Assembly (NCBI GenBank): GCA_036525185.1
Contig: DATDAW010000039.1
Coordinates: 11,150-75,149 of the forward strand
Length of the DNA stretch: 64,000 nt
Direction of reading: 5' to 3'
Source: DATDAW01 sp036525185
GTDB taxonomy: Bacteria; Verrucomicrobiota; Verrucomicrobiia; Chthoniobacterales; DASVRZ01
Both the position numbers and the translations under genes were made by a program. Under the pieces are notes generated by a model. The model was not told the DNA's origin. It made no database searches and was given only the letters and a program-made list of their open reading frames with translations. Shown piece by piece: positions 18,298-27,059 of the stretch. Every line of letters starts with the position of its first letter. Position 1 is the stretch's first letter.

Positions 18298-18385
18298 TTG
18301 AAGGGTCCCAGGGAGAGCGTCAAGGATCGGAATCCCTTATTTTGAGGTTGTTGGGTAGGAAGGAAACCCGGCATCTTTCCCCATC

Positions 18386-19270
18386 ATGACCGCTGCCCAG
18401 CAGAACACGATCGCAATTGTTTACGATTACGATCAAACGCTCAGCCCGAACTACATGCAGGACGACGTTTTGTTTCCGAGATTTGGCATCAGTCCGTCGA
18501 AATTTTGGGCGCATTGTGATGCGCTGGTGCGCGACCAGGGGTTTGACAACGAACTGGCCTATATGAAAGCACTTCTGGATTACCTGGGCATGGATCGCCC
18601 AACGAATGCCGATCTGCTGGAGATGGGAAAAGGGCTGCGGTTTTACAAAGGATTGCCGGAGATGTTCGAGGAGTTCAAAACCGGGTTGATCTCGACGGAG
18701 CAGGAGGCACTAGGCATTCATGTCGAGCATTATGTCGTGTCGTCAGGATTGAAAATGCTCATCGACGGAAGTCGTCTGCAGCCGTACCTGAGAGCCGTGT
18801 TCGGCTGTGAATTTGCTGAGGATGAGCACGGACGAATTACTTTTCCGAAGCGCGTGATCTCACATACTCAGAAAACGCAATACCTTTTCCGCATCAATAA
18901 AGGTCTGCTCGACATGTCCGAAGATGTGAACGACCACATGCCGGCCGATCTTCGGCCTGTACCGTTTACGAACATGATCTATGTCGGCGACGGTCCGACG
19001 GATGTGCCGTGTTTCACGATCATGAAACGCTACGGCGGGCACGCGATTGCAGTTTATAATCCCGATGACGCGACGCGGGCGAGTTTCAAGAAGTGTTACC
19101 TGCTTGCGACTCACGCCGACAGGGTGAAACATATGGCACCGTCGGACTATCGCTCAGGAAGCCATTTGCGACTCCTGCTGGAGGAAATGGTCCGCGAAAT
19201 CGCTACACGCATCGCCACCGAACGCAGGGCCGCAGCGGAGGCGGCAACCGTGAGAGGTCCCAAATTTTGA
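18386..19270 (+). CDS. HAD-family phosphatase
   Basis: The 294-residue protein is a haloacid-dehalogenase-type hydrolase, probably a cytoplasmic phosphatase. Motif I is YDYDQTLSPNYMQDD (about residue 12-26), with the nucleophilic Asp in DYDQT. Motif II is HYVVSSG (about residue 112), a lysine appears in FPKRVIS, and motif IV is YVGDGPTDVPCF (about residue 195). The cap insert between motif I and II is long and helical. The substrate cannot be predicted, although the family resembles phosphoserine phosphatase-like enzymes. It precedes the superoxide dismutase gene by about 90 bases. Confidence 0.88.
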   Translation: MTAAQQNTIAIVYDYDQTLSPNYMQDDVLFPRFGISPSKFWAHCDALVRDQGFDNELAYMKALLDYLGMDRPTNADLLEMGKGLRFYKGLPEMFEEFKTGLISTEQEALGIHVEHYVVSSGLKMLIDGSRLQPYLRAVFGCEFAEDEHGRITFPKRVISHTQKTQYLFRINKGLLDMSEDVNDHMPADLRPVPFTNMIYVGDGPTDVPCFTIMKRYGGHAIAVYNPDDATRASFKKCYLLATHADRVKHMAPSDYRSGSHLRLLLEEMVREIATRIATERRAAAEAATVRGPKF

Positions 19271-19363
19271 AATGTTTGCTTTTGCTCCTGCCGGGCGTCA
19301 CCTCGCGATTTGACAAGAAATGCGCCGCCGCCGCGGAGAGTCCCTGTTTTCTCATTCCTGAAC

Positions 19364-20098
19364 ATGATTACTCGACGAATCGCCATCAAAAATACACTCC
19401 TCGCCGGGGCAGCTCTTTCGTTCCTGAATCCCTGCGGGGAAAGCACTGCGCAGACTTCGACTGCGACCCCTGAACCGACGGACGGCCCTTTCATTTTGCC
19501 TCCGCTCGGATACAGATTCGACGCTCTGGAGCCATATATCGACGCGCGGACGATGGAGATTCATCACGACAAACACCACGCGGCCTATGTCAAGAACCTC
19601 AATCTTGCAGTAGCGAAACTTCCACCTGACCAACAGAAATGGTCTGTGGAAGATTTGATCGCAAGACTCGACAAGGTCCCCGAAACGGAAAGAGCGGCCA
19701 TCCAGAACAACGGCGGGGGCCATTTTAACCATTCCCTCTTCTGGGCCACGTTGAAAAAAGACGGCGGCCAGGCTACGGGACCATTGGCTGACGCAATCAA
19801 GGCGAAATTCGGGTCGTACGAAGATTTTGAGAAGCAAATTAGCGCGACCGCAATGAAGGTTTTCGGCAGCGGTTGGGCTTGGCTTAGTGTTGGCCCGGAC
19901 AAGGCACTCCTCCTCGAATCCACGCCGAACCAGAACAGTCCCATTGCTATTGGAAACCAGCCTTTGCTCGGGATCGATGTCTGGGAGCACGCCTACTATC
20001 TGAAGTTCCAAAACAAGCGTGCCGACTACGTCGCTGCGTTGCTCAAATGCATCAATTGGGATGCTGTCAGTGGGCGCTTTGCGAAATTCACGGCCTAG
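19364..20098 (+). CDS. Superoxide dismutase, Fe/Mn family, with predicted Tat export signal
   Basis: This enzyme dismutates superoxide. The 244-residue protein has metal ligands in MEIHHDKHHAAYV, GGGHFNHSLFW and GIDVWEHAYYLKF, the last supplying Asp and His. Unlike most cytoplasmic Fe/Mn SODs it begins MITRRIAIKNTLLAGAALSF, which has twin arginines and a hydrophobic stretch like a Tat signal, so it is probably periplasmic. The ATG at 19364 is chosen because the signal begins there; a longer frame from 19310 is probably spurious. Metal choice (Fe or Mn) is not decided. Confidence 0.93.
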   Translation: MITRRIAIKNTLLAGAALSFLNPCGESTAQTSTATPEPTDGPFILPPLGYRFDALEPYIDARTMEIHHDKHHAAYVKNLNLAVAKLPPDQQKWSVEDLIARLDKVPETERAAIQNNGGGHFNHSLFWATLKKDGGQATGPLADAIKAKFGSYEDFEKQISATAMKVFGSGWAWLSVGPDKALLLESTPNQNSPIAIGNQPLLGIDVWEHAYYLKFQNKRADYVAALLKCINWDAVSGRFAKFTA

Positions 20099-20135
20099 GC
20101 CGTTGGCTGGATGGCCCTCGACTAATCGGCGTCCC

Positions 20136-20729
20136 ATGGCATCATTTCCGCGCATGGAAACCTCTGCGTCTGCTTCAGTCCCCGTAACCCCGAATCAACC
20201 CCGATTTTACAACAACCCTTTGGGGCGTTTTATCTTTCTGAGCCGTTGGCTGCAGGCGCCGTTGTATCTGGGGTTGATCGTGGCCCAAGGTGTGTATGTT
20301 TATCACTTCTTTGTCGAGCTCTGGCATTTGGTGGCCGACGCGGGGCACATCGAAAAACTGGTAATCATGCAAGTCGTCCTTGAATTAATCGACGTGGTGA
20401 TGATCGCGAATTTGCTCATTATGGTTATCGTCGGTGGCTATGAAACATTTGTATCGCGTCTGCGTTTGGAAGGACATCCGGATGAGCCGGAATGGCTTTC
20501 ACACGTGAACGCTGGTGTGTTGAAGGTCAAATTGGCGACAGCGCTCATCGGCATTTCGTCAATCCATTTATTGCAGACCTTCATTGATATCGGTAGCAAG
20601 AGGCAGACAGGCGAAGCGGTGGTTCTCCAAGTCGTCGTCCATCTCACGTTTGTCGTTTCCGCCTTGCTGCTTGCATGGACGGATCGCGTTTCCACTAAAA
20701 CTGCCACGGAGGTTCGTGCTGAACACTGA
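20136..20729 (+). CDS. YqhA-family (TIGR00645) inner membrane protein
   Basis: The 197-residue product has three or four hydrophobic segments and the family signatures LGRFIFLSRWLQAPLYLGL, ELIDVVMIANLLIMVIVGGY, and KVKLATALIGISSIHLLQTF. It belongs to the UPF0114/YqhA group, whose role is unknown. The ATG at 20136 or 20154 is likely; the frame before 20136 overlaps the dismutase gene and does not look like coding sequence. It overlaps the following ExoD-like gene by 14 bases, which implies co-transcription. Confidence 0.85.
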   Translation: MASFPRMETSASASVPVTPNQPRFYNNPLGRFIFLSRWLQAPLYLGLIVAQGVYVYHFFVELWHLVADAGHIEKLVIMQVVLELIDVVMIANLLIMVIVGGYETFVSRLRLEGHPDEPEWLSHVNAGVLKVKLATALIGISSIHLLQTFIDIGSKRQTGEAVVLQVVVHLTFVVSALLLAWTDRVSTKTATEVRAEH

Positions 20730-21432
20730 TACCGCTGCCAAAGCGACGGAAACTGGCGAAGAACACGAGCCAAAACCGCAGCCGAGGCGTTTATCCGAGG
20801 AATTGCTCGACGTTTCGCTCCGCTTCAAGACGTCGGAAGTGCACCTGCGCGATTTGATGGGCGGGCTGGATGGGCGCGTGTATACGCTCGTGCTCGTCCT
20901 GCTATCGTTGCCATTTTGTCAGCCGATCGCGTTGCCAGGGCTTTCGACGCCGTTTGGGGTTGTTATCGCTCTTTTTGGATTGCGGTTCGCATTCCGCCAG
21001 AAACCGTGGCTGCCCAAACGGCTGCTGAACGTACGAATTCCATCCAAAGTTTTTCCGGCTGTCCTTCGAGCTGGAGCGAAGATGATCGGCTACCTCGAAA
21101 AATTGCTGCATCCGCGCCTGACATGGGTTTTTGAATATCGGATCACCCAATTCCTGAGCGGGATGGCCATTTGCGCGTGCGGCATTTTCCTGCTGCTACC
21201 CTTGCCAATCCCGTTTTCGAATCTGATTCCCGCGTTCGCCATTATTCTTATAGCGGCTTCCAATTCGGAGCGTGATGGCATCATGCTCAGTGTGGGAGGC
21301 GGCGTTTTCGCACTTACGCTGGTCTTCTTTGGCGGTCTGTTTTTTGGCGGCAAGGAATTCGTAGGCTGGATCCGCGACAGCTTCAAAGGGATGTTCGACC
21401 CCGGTGAGCAGGGGATGAAACTGGGCGAATAG
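20716..21432 (+). CDS. ExoD-like exopolysaccharide synthesis membrane protein
   Basis: The 238-residue protein matches the ExoD family: RLSEELLDVSLRF near residue 30, LVLVLLSLPFCQPIALPGLSTPFGVVIALFG (read as two segments around residues 68-98), and hydrophobic segments toward the C-terminus. ExoD affects exopolysaccharide production in rhizobia but its biochemical role is unclear. The GTG at 20716, preceded by a GGAGG stretch, is chosen; it overlaps the end of the YqhA-like gene. A start at 20584 would lie entirely within that gene and adds 44 implausible residues. Confidence 0.85.
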   Translation: MLNTDTAAKATETGEEHEPKPQPRRLSEELLDVSLRFKTSEVHLRDLMGGLDGRVYTLVLVLLSLPFCQPIALPGLSTPFGVVIALFGLRFAFRQKPWLPKRLLNVRIPSKVFPAVLRAGAKMIGYLEKLLHPRLTWVFEYRITQFLSGMAICACGIFLLLPLPIPFSNLIPAFAIILIAASNSERDGIMLSVGGGVFALTLVFFGGLFFGGKEFVGWIRDSFKGMFDPGEQGMKLGE

Positions 21433-21456
21433 GCAGATAAACTCGGGCTGAAAAAC

Positions 21457-22464
21457 TTACGCCAGCACATCCGCCAGAAAACGGTCGCGGAATTCGTTGG
21501 TCAGATGCCGTTCCGCTGCTTCCATCGGATAGGTATAATGGCCGGCACTCGTCACGCAAAGCTTCTTCTTCGAAGGCGTTGCGTTGAAAACCGAGAACTG
21601 GCCAGGCGGAGGTACTGAAGGATCGTAGAGCGCAGCCATAACACCCAGCGGCTTATCCAAAAAGCGCGCTGCAACCGCAGAGTCGAAATATTGCAGCACC
21701 TTTAATACGTCTGGATTCTTCAGCCAGTGATCGCGGATCGCCCTGCCGCTGCCCCAGCATGGCATTTTCACGCGCAGCGGGTGATTTCCAAAACTCGGCA
21801 CTTCCACCCATGCAGCGCGAAAACGGTCATCCCACGGAAGCATCAGCGTGCCGATTCCTCCGCCGAAACTTACGCCCATGTAAACGATGCGCCCGACTGT
21901 CTCAGGGAAAAGTGTCAGGATTACTGATGCAGCACCCCACAAGTCGGCCGCATTGCCGCCGTGCACGTAGGTTTCGCGGGAATGAATGCCCCAAATCACG
22001 TGTTCAAAAGAGCTGCTTTTGAAGGTTCCGTGGATCGGGCTTCGCGTCAGACCACGCAGACAGGGAAAAATGGCCACGGCATCGCGTCGCGGAACTTCTG
22101 CCCCGGATGCGCTGTGGCGGCCTCCATAGCCGTGGCCTATCACGAAAGCGGATCTGGGTTTCTCCAGCCGCGGAATTGCCAGCCAACCGGCGATGACTAC
22201 ACCACCGAGCGCCCGGTAGCGGATCTCGTGCATGAAATGGGTCGCGTCGTGGCCGATGCGACGGGAAATGACTGGCTGCGGAGCAATTTTTCGGGCTTCG
22301 GCATGAGACTGCCGCCAGAAATCCTCAAAATCTGCTGCCGGGTCGGGCGGAGAAATTCTCAGCAGTTCATCGAACTGGTAGCCGTAAGCAGGATCGAACG
22401 GTGCATCGCACTTGAATTGCGGCATTTTGAAATCGCCCCTTGCCGAAAAGATCTGATCTTGCAT
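21457..22464 (-). CDS. Alpha/beta hydrolase, acetylxylan esterase (AXE1/CE7)-like
   Basis: The 335-residue protein resembles the AXE1/cephalosporin-C deacetylase family: FDPAYGYQFDELL at the start, FEDFWRQSHAEAR, VIGHGYGGR, a nucleophile elbow GVSFGGGIG (GxSxGG, serine near residue 195), and a C-terminal histidine in SAGHYTYP. Substrate is probably an acetylated sugar or similar ester, not proven. Translation may begin at 22464 or at the ATG at 22425. It follows the PH-domain gene by nine bases on the same strand and is likely co-transcribed. No signal peptide is seen. Confidence 0.83.
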   Translation of the reverse strand: MQDQIFSARGDFKMPQFKCDAPFDPAYGYQFDELLRISPPDPAADFEDFWRQSHAEARKIAPQPVISRRIGHDATHFMHEIRYRALGGVVIAGWLAIPRLEKPRSAFVIGHGYGGRHSASGAEVPRRDAVAIFPCLRGLTRSPIHGTFKSSSFEHVIWGIHSRETYVHGGNAADLWGAASVILTLFPETVGRIVYMGVSFGGGIGTLMLPWDDRFRAAWVEVPSFGNHPLRVKMPCWGSGRAIRDHWLKNPDVLKVLQYFDSAVAARFLDKPLGVMAALYDPSVPPPGQFSVFNATPSKKKLCVTSAGHYTYPMEAAERHLTNEFRDRFLADVLA

Positions 22465-22473
22465 CGAATCGCT

Positions 22474-23010
22474 TTAGTTCTCTGCGAACTCACTCAGAAT
22501 TGCGAGTAGATTGGAAGTCTTGCGCACAGCTTTCAAAAGAAGCGTTTTTTTAGGTTCGCTCGCGACGAATTCGACGTCCACGACGCCTTTGTGTTCCGGT
22601 GATATGCGGAGCGTAATCGAACCAGCCAAAGGCAACACTTGCGCAATTTTTGGCTTTGTCGCGTCGAATTTCAGAACCCGACGATCGGTTACCGCGTAAA
22701 TCGTGCGTTTTGCGGCGAACCATTTCCAGAACGGCAGCGTCAACATAACGAGTCCTGCCAGAAACATCACCACGCCAACCACCGCGAACGTGAATGGCTC
22801 CCACGCCGGATAAACTCCCGCGGCAGGTTTTGGCCAGTGCAAACCTCCGGTTACCTGCCATAGCCAGCCAAATGTGAAAACCGTCCAGGGCACGGCAAAC
22901 ACATACACGAGAAACGACCCGGCAACCATGCGCCAGGCCGCAGGCATCCCGGCCCACAAAACCTTTTCATCAGGTTCGACGACCTGTTGCAGCACGCGAT
23001 TGGTGTCCAT
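22474..23010 (-). CDS. Bacterial PH-domain membrane protein
   Basis: The 178-residue protein has two membrane segments (about residues 30-50 and 75-95) and a C-terminal region YAVTDRRVLKFDAT near residue 125, the hallmark of bacterial PH (bPH2/YdbS-like) domains. The first residues QQVVEPDEKVLWAGMPA also match this type of protein. Function is unknown. It is divergent from the SPFH-domain gene, with 134 bases between starts, and upstream of the esterase gene. Confidence 0.78.
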   Translation of the reverse strand: MDTNRVLQQVVEPDEKVLWAGMPAAWRMVAGSFLVYVFAVPWTVFTFGWLWQVTGGLHWPKPAAGVYPAWEPFTFAVVGVVMFLAGLVMLTLPFWKWFAAKRTIYAVTDRRVLKFDATKPKIAQVLPLAGSITLRISPEHKGVVDVEFVASEPKKTLLLKAVRKTSNLLAILSEFAEN

Positions 23011-23144
23011 CGGAACGTATCATTCCTCTGCATGGTCCGGTGAGGCAAGTGTTCCCGCTTGAACCCCGCGGCGGACCGGTATTCTATTACGGCGTCAGCT
23101 GCAACCGCTTGTCAGCGTAAACCTTCAACAGCCAGCTTCTTCCT

Positions 23145-24230
23145 ATGGGCCTTCTAGACTTCATCAAAGGCGAGCTCCTCGAGATCATTGAATGGACCGA
23201 CGATTCTCGCGACACCCTTAGCTTTCGATTTCCGGACGACGACAAGGAAATCAAAAACGGCGCGCAACTTATTGTCCGCGAGTCGCAAGTCGCCCAGTTC
23301 GTTTACCTGGGTCAGTTCGGGGACACGTTCGGCCCCGGAAAGCATACCCTCACGACTGAGAACATCCCGGTCCTCACCACGCTCAAAGGCTGGAAATATG
23401 GCTTTCAGACGCCCTTCAAAGCGGACATTTATTATGTCAACACCCGCCTCTTCACCGGCAACAAATGGGGCACGTCGAATCCGGTAATGTTGCGCGACAA
23501 CGATTTCGGCATCGTCCGTGTGCGCGCGTTCGGCACCTACGATTTCCGCGTGGTCGATCCGAAAATCTTCCTCAAGGAAGTCGCGGGATCGGACCAGAAT
23601 TTCCGCTTGGATGAATTTGCCGACACCATGCGCTCGCGCATCGTCAGCGTTTTCTCAGACGCGCTGGCCACTGCCAAAGTGCCCGTGCTCGATGTCGCCG
23701 CCCGCTACGGTGAGCTCGGCGATGCGCTCCTGCCTTTGCTCAACCCGGTGGTTCAGGCCAAATACGGACTCGAAATCACGTCTTTCATTCTCGAAAATGT
23801 CTCTGTCCCGCCCGAGGTCGAGCAGGCAATCGACAAACGTTCCAGCATGGCAGCCGTTGGAAATTTGAACGATTACGTCAAGTTTCAAATGGCACAGGGC
23901 ATGGAAAAGGGCGGGGGCGCGGGCAGCATTGGCGCCGAAATGGCCGTCGGCCTCGCCATGGCCAAACAAATCGTCGAAGGCCAGCAAACGACCCCCGGCG
24001 TCCCGCCACCCCTTCCGACGCAACCCGCGGCGGGAACTCCGCCTCCTGTGCCGGTGCCGCCGAGTTCAGGGTTACCCGAACTCCTCAGTCCCGCCGAGGC
24101 CGCGCAATTGCTGGGGGTTGCGGAAGCCGACGTCCTCGCGACTTTGGAAGCAGGCGATCTCAAAGGTAAAAAAATCGGCGCAACGTGGCGGGTCACAAAA
24201 GCTGCCGTGGAACAGTTTTTGAACAGCTGA
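23145..24230 (+). CDS. SPFH/Band-7-like domain protein with C-terminal excisionase-type helix-turn-helix
   Basis: The 361-residue protein opens MGLLDFIKGELLEIIEWTDD, typical of the YdjI/SPFH-domain subgroup annotated as virion core-like proteins. This region runs to about residue 230 (VSVPPEVEQAIDKRSSMAAVG), and a low-complexity proline-rich linker follows (about 285-310). The last 50 residues contain LLSPAEAAQLLGVAEADVLA and IGATWRVTKAAVEQFL, which matches the MerR-like excisionase HTH_17 fold. In relatives this place often holds a zinc-ribbon or GYF-like domain. The tail might bind DNA or protein. No membrane anchor is seen. Confidence 0.85.
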   Translation: MGLLDFIKGELLEIIEWTDDSRDTLSFRFPDDDKEIKNGAQLIVRESQVAQFVYLGQFGDTFGPGKHTLTTENIPVLTTLKGWKYGFQTPFKADIYYVNTRLFTGNKWGTSNPVMLRDNDFGIVRVRAFGTYDFRVVDPKIFLKEVAGSDQNFRLDEFADTMRSRIVSVFSDALATAKVPVLDVAARYGELGDALLPLLNPVVQAKYGLEITSFILENVSVPPEVEQAIDKRSSMAAVGNLNDYVKFQMAQGMEKGGGAGSIGAEMAVGLAMAKQIVEGQQTTPGVPPPLPTQPAAGTPPPVPVPPSSGLPELLSPAEAAQLLGVAEADVLATLEAGDLKGKKIGATWRVTKAAVEQFLNS

Positions 24231-24296
24231 TAAATTCTCACAGAAGGTGGAAAAGGAGCAAAGGCGAGTCCATTAACCTTTGTCGTCTGCTGCGTT

Positions 24297-25214
24297 TCAC
24301 TTCGCCCTCGGATGCGCGGAGTCGTAAACCTTCTTCATCCGTTCCGTCGTTACATGTGTATAAATCTGTGTCGTTGAGAGGCTTGCGTGGCCGAGCAGAC
24401 TCTGCACGCTCCGGAGGTCTGCTCCATTATCCAGCAAATGCGTGGCAAACGAGTGACGCAACTTGTGTGGGCTGATGTTCACGGGGATGCTCGTTTCACG
24501 CAGGTATTTCTTGAGCATCAACCACACGGACCGCACGTTGATCCGTTTCCGCTGCTTGTTGATAAACAACGGCCCATTCCTCACGTTCGCCTCGCTCTGA
24601 TATTTCGAAATAGCCGTCAACGCCATGGTTCCCACGGGACAAATACGCTCTTTCGAGCCTTTCCCGATCACGCGCACTGCCTCGGAATAGGGATCCAGAT
24701 CCGCTACATTCAGCCCCGCGAGCTCTGATATCCGCAACCCGCTCGAGTAGAATAGTTCCAGGATAGCCACGTCGCGTGCCGGCATCCACGCTGGCGCCTG
24801 CTTCGCAAGCGGCAATTTCAACGGGACAGCGAACAATTCTTCAATTTGCTGCACCGTCAGTACCACCGGCAGCCTTCGCCCCATTTTCGGTAATTGAATC
24901 TCCTTCACTGGATTCGACTTGAATCCATGACGTTCCATTAGGTACCGAAAAAAACTCCGGTAAGCGGCAAACAGCAGCCGGATGTATGCGCGAGAGTTTT
25001 CCGCCTTCATCAGCTCCATCAAGAACACTCGGAAATCATGCGCGGTTGCCTTGCCCCAGCCTTCAAATCTTGCCTGATCCCGGAATTTGGCCAATGCCTC
25101 ACCATAGGCTTTCAGCGTCCGCGGCGACGAGTTCCGCTCCACATCCATATAATCCAGGAAGCCCTCTTCCAACCGCTTGTCACGCGCTTTGACCATTGCT
25201 TTCGTCTCAGACAT
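24297..25214 (-). CDS. xerC: Tyrosine recombinase XerC/XerD-like
   Basis: This site-specific recombinase probably resolves chromosome dimers at a dif site. The 305-residue protein has a SAM-like N-terminal domain and a catalytic domain with the R-K-H-R-H-Y residues visible: SSGLRISELAGL (first Arg), GKGSKERICPV (Lys), SPHKLRHSFATHLLDNG (His-x-x-Arg), LGHASLSTTQIYTHV (His and the nucleophilic Tyr). The start at 25214 (MSETKAM) leaves 11 bases before the upstream marC stop. Its isolated location and full length favour a housekeeping role over an integrase. Confidence 0.92.
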   Translation of the reverse strand: MSETKAMVKARDKRLEEGFLDYMDVERNSSPRTLKAYGEALAKFRDQARFEGWGKATAHDFRVFLMELMKAENSRAYIRLLFAAYRSFFRYLMERHGFKSNPVKEIQLPKMGRRLPVVLTVQQIEELFAVPLKLPLAKQAPAWMPARDVAILELFYSSGLRISELAGLNVADLDPYSEAVRVIGKGSKERICPVGTMALTAISKYQSEANVRNGPLFINKQRKRINVRSVWLMLKKYLRETSIPVNISPHKLRHSFATHLLDNGADLRSVQSLLGHASLSTTQIYTHVTTERMKKVYDSAHPRAK

Positions 25215-25225
25215 GGATGTTCTCT

Positions 25226-25804
25226 CTAGTCGTTCCAACCCGAACGAATCATGTGTACGGCGATCGCTGCAAGTAGCAAAGCCACCATTTTGGACACGGC
25301 GCGCATCGTTGTTGCTCCTAGTAAACGTTTGAGTGGTTCGCCGAAGCGGAGGGCAGCGTAAACCAGCACCAAATTCACGAGCAGCCCGGCCAGCGTCATC
25401 GGCACGCCGACTGTGTCCGAAAGCGTCAACAACGCCGTTAACATTGCCGGGCCGGCGATGAGCGGCATACCGAGCGGGACCACGCCGAAATCGGGGTGAT
25501 CCTTGGGCTGATGCGGTTGTGGCGCCAGAATATCTTGAACCGCCAGCACAAGGAGGATCAGTCCTCCTGCGATTTTGAAATCTGCTACGCCAATGCCGAG
25601 CGCGTGAAAAATAAATTTCCCGAGAAAAACAAATCCCACTGCGACCAGCGCCGCGGTGACCGTCGCTTGAAAAATGACCCGCTTCCTATCCTTTTCCGGG
25701 ACGCTTCCGGCCATCGACAAAAAAACCGGGATCAAACCCACCGGATCCAGCGCCACGAAGAGCGGAATGAAAACGAGCAGGAACGGTTCGATCCAGGCAG
25801 GCAT
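25226..25804 (-). CDS. MarC-family integral membrane protein
   Basis: The 192-residue product has six hydrophobic segments and the MarC family features LVFIPLFVALDPVGLIPVFL at the start, PLIAGPAMLTALLTLSD near residue 115, and a C-terminal hydrophobic segment LLAAIAVHMIRSG. Function in bacteria is unknown despite the historical link to multiple antibiotic resistance. The ATG at 25804 begins the domain; the frame reaching 25939 adds 45 residues that are not family-like. It may be co-transcribed with xerC, which follows by 11 bases. Confidence 0.88.
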   Translation of the reverse strand: MPAWIEPFLLVFIPLFVALDPVGLIPVFLSMAGSVPEKDRKRVIFQATVTAALVAVGFVFLGKFIFHALGIGVADFKIAGGLILLVLAVQDILAPQPHQPKDHPDFGVVPLGMPLIAGPAMLTALLTLSDTVGVPMTLAGLLVNLVLVYAALRFGEPLKRLLGATTMRAVSKMVALLLAAIAVHMIRSGWND

Positions 25805-25939
25805 AATGTTTGAGCAGAATGAGGACGAACGGAGGAAATCTGAAACGTGCGTAAAAACCAATTGCAAACAGCGTTGGCCGGATTCCGGGCGGCGGGGGAG
25901 GTGAGGCGACCCCGATGGATTTGCTGCGCCTAGTCGCAA

Positions 25940-27049
25940 TTATGACGCGCGAGCACGGAAGAACCATGTGGCAACCGGAATGGTAAAAAGGGCAATGACC
26001 AGCATCGGCCACGTGTTGGCCCAGACGACTTCCGGAGGCAGGTCTTTGAGGAAAACACCTTTCACGATCACCATCATGTAGCGCAGTGGATTGGCATAAG
26101 TGATCACCTGCAGCCATTGCGGCATGTTTTCTATGGGACTCGCGTAACCGGAAAGAAGCATTCCCGGAACCATGAACGTAAAAGTGCCTAGCAATGCCTG
26201 CTGTTGTGTAGCGCTGAGAGCCGAAATGAAAAGGCCTACTCCGACGATGGATGTTATGAAGGTTACAAGTGCCAGATACAGCAATGGCAGTGACCCATGA
26301 AAGGGGATGCGGAAAATAAAAACTGCGACTAAAAGAAACAGCGTCGCTTCGGCAAGCGCCAGCAGGAAGGCGGGAATGGTTTTTCCGATCATGATCTCGA
26401 TCGGCTGCAACGGGGACACTAGCAATTGATCGAATGTGCCCATTTCCCGTTCGCGGGCCACGGACATCGACGTCACGTTCAGCGAAATAAGCAGCGTAAT
26501 GATCGCCACAAGACTGGGAACTGTGAACCAGATGTATTCCAAATTCGCGTTAAACCAATTTCGCGGCTGGATCAATTCGTCGCTAACCGTCATGCGACCG
26601 GGCGCTGCCTGCTCTGCGACAAACTGCCCGACGATCGTCGTGATGTAACCGTTCACGATTTGCGCAGCGTTCGACCGGCGCCCATCCAGAATGACTTGCA
26701 GGGATGCATTTTGTCCGGAGAGAAATCGCTCGGAGAAATCCGGCTGAAACCGCACGCTGGCGATGGCCTGCTGGCGATCAATCGCGTCCGCCACTGCTTC
26801 CGTTGATTGGACAAAGGTGACATAGCGGAAATTCCCGGAAGCTTCCAAACGTTTGCAAAGCTCGGTCGAGGCCTGGCCGGTGTCTGGATTGAAAATGGCT
26901 ATGCCGATATTTTTGACCTCCTGCGTCCCGGTAAATGAGAAAAGCAAGAGCTGAATGATGGGCGGAATGACCAATGCCAGGCGCGCGCGCCGGTCGCGGA
27001 GCGTGGCGAGCAATTCCTTGATGACGAGGGCGGCGATGCGTTGGAGCAT
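25940..27049 (-). CDS. ybhR: ABC-2 type transporter permease, YbhR-like
   Basis: The 369-residue permease has an N-terminal membrane segment, a large soluble loop (about residues 40-165), and five or six C-terminal membrane segments. The motif QLLVSPLQPIEIMIGKTIPAF and the stretch NIPxWLQxI-like at ENMPQWLQVITYANPLRYMM are typical of this subfamily. It is the last gene of a five-gene operon and matches E. coli YbhR (368 residues) in position and length. It probably pairs with the YbhS-like permease and the dual ATPase to export small toxic molecules. Confidence 0.9.
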   Translation of the reverse strand: MLQRIAALVIKELLATLRDRRARLALVIPPIIQLLLFSFTGTQEVKNIGIAIFNPDTGQASTELCKRLEASGNFRYVTFVQSTEAVADAIDRQQAIASVRFQPDFSERFLSGQNASLQVILDGRRSNAAQIVNGYITTIVGQFVAEQAAPGRMTVSDELIQPRNWFNANLEYIWFTVPSLVAIITLLISLNVTSMSVAREREMGTFDQLLVSPLQPIEIMIGKTIPAFLLALAEATLFLLVAVFIFRIPFHGSLPLLYLALVTFITSIVGVGLFISALSATQQQALLGTFTFMVPGMLLSGYASPIENMPQWLQVITYANPLRYMMVIVKGVFLKDLPPEVVWANTWPMLVIALFTIPVATWFFRARAS

Positions 27050-27059
27050 TTTTCTCCTT

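Noticed and set aside
24297..25214. Integrase of a mobile element
   Set aside because: No attachment repeats, cargo or excisionase gene adjoins it; size and motifs fit a housekeeping XerC/D.
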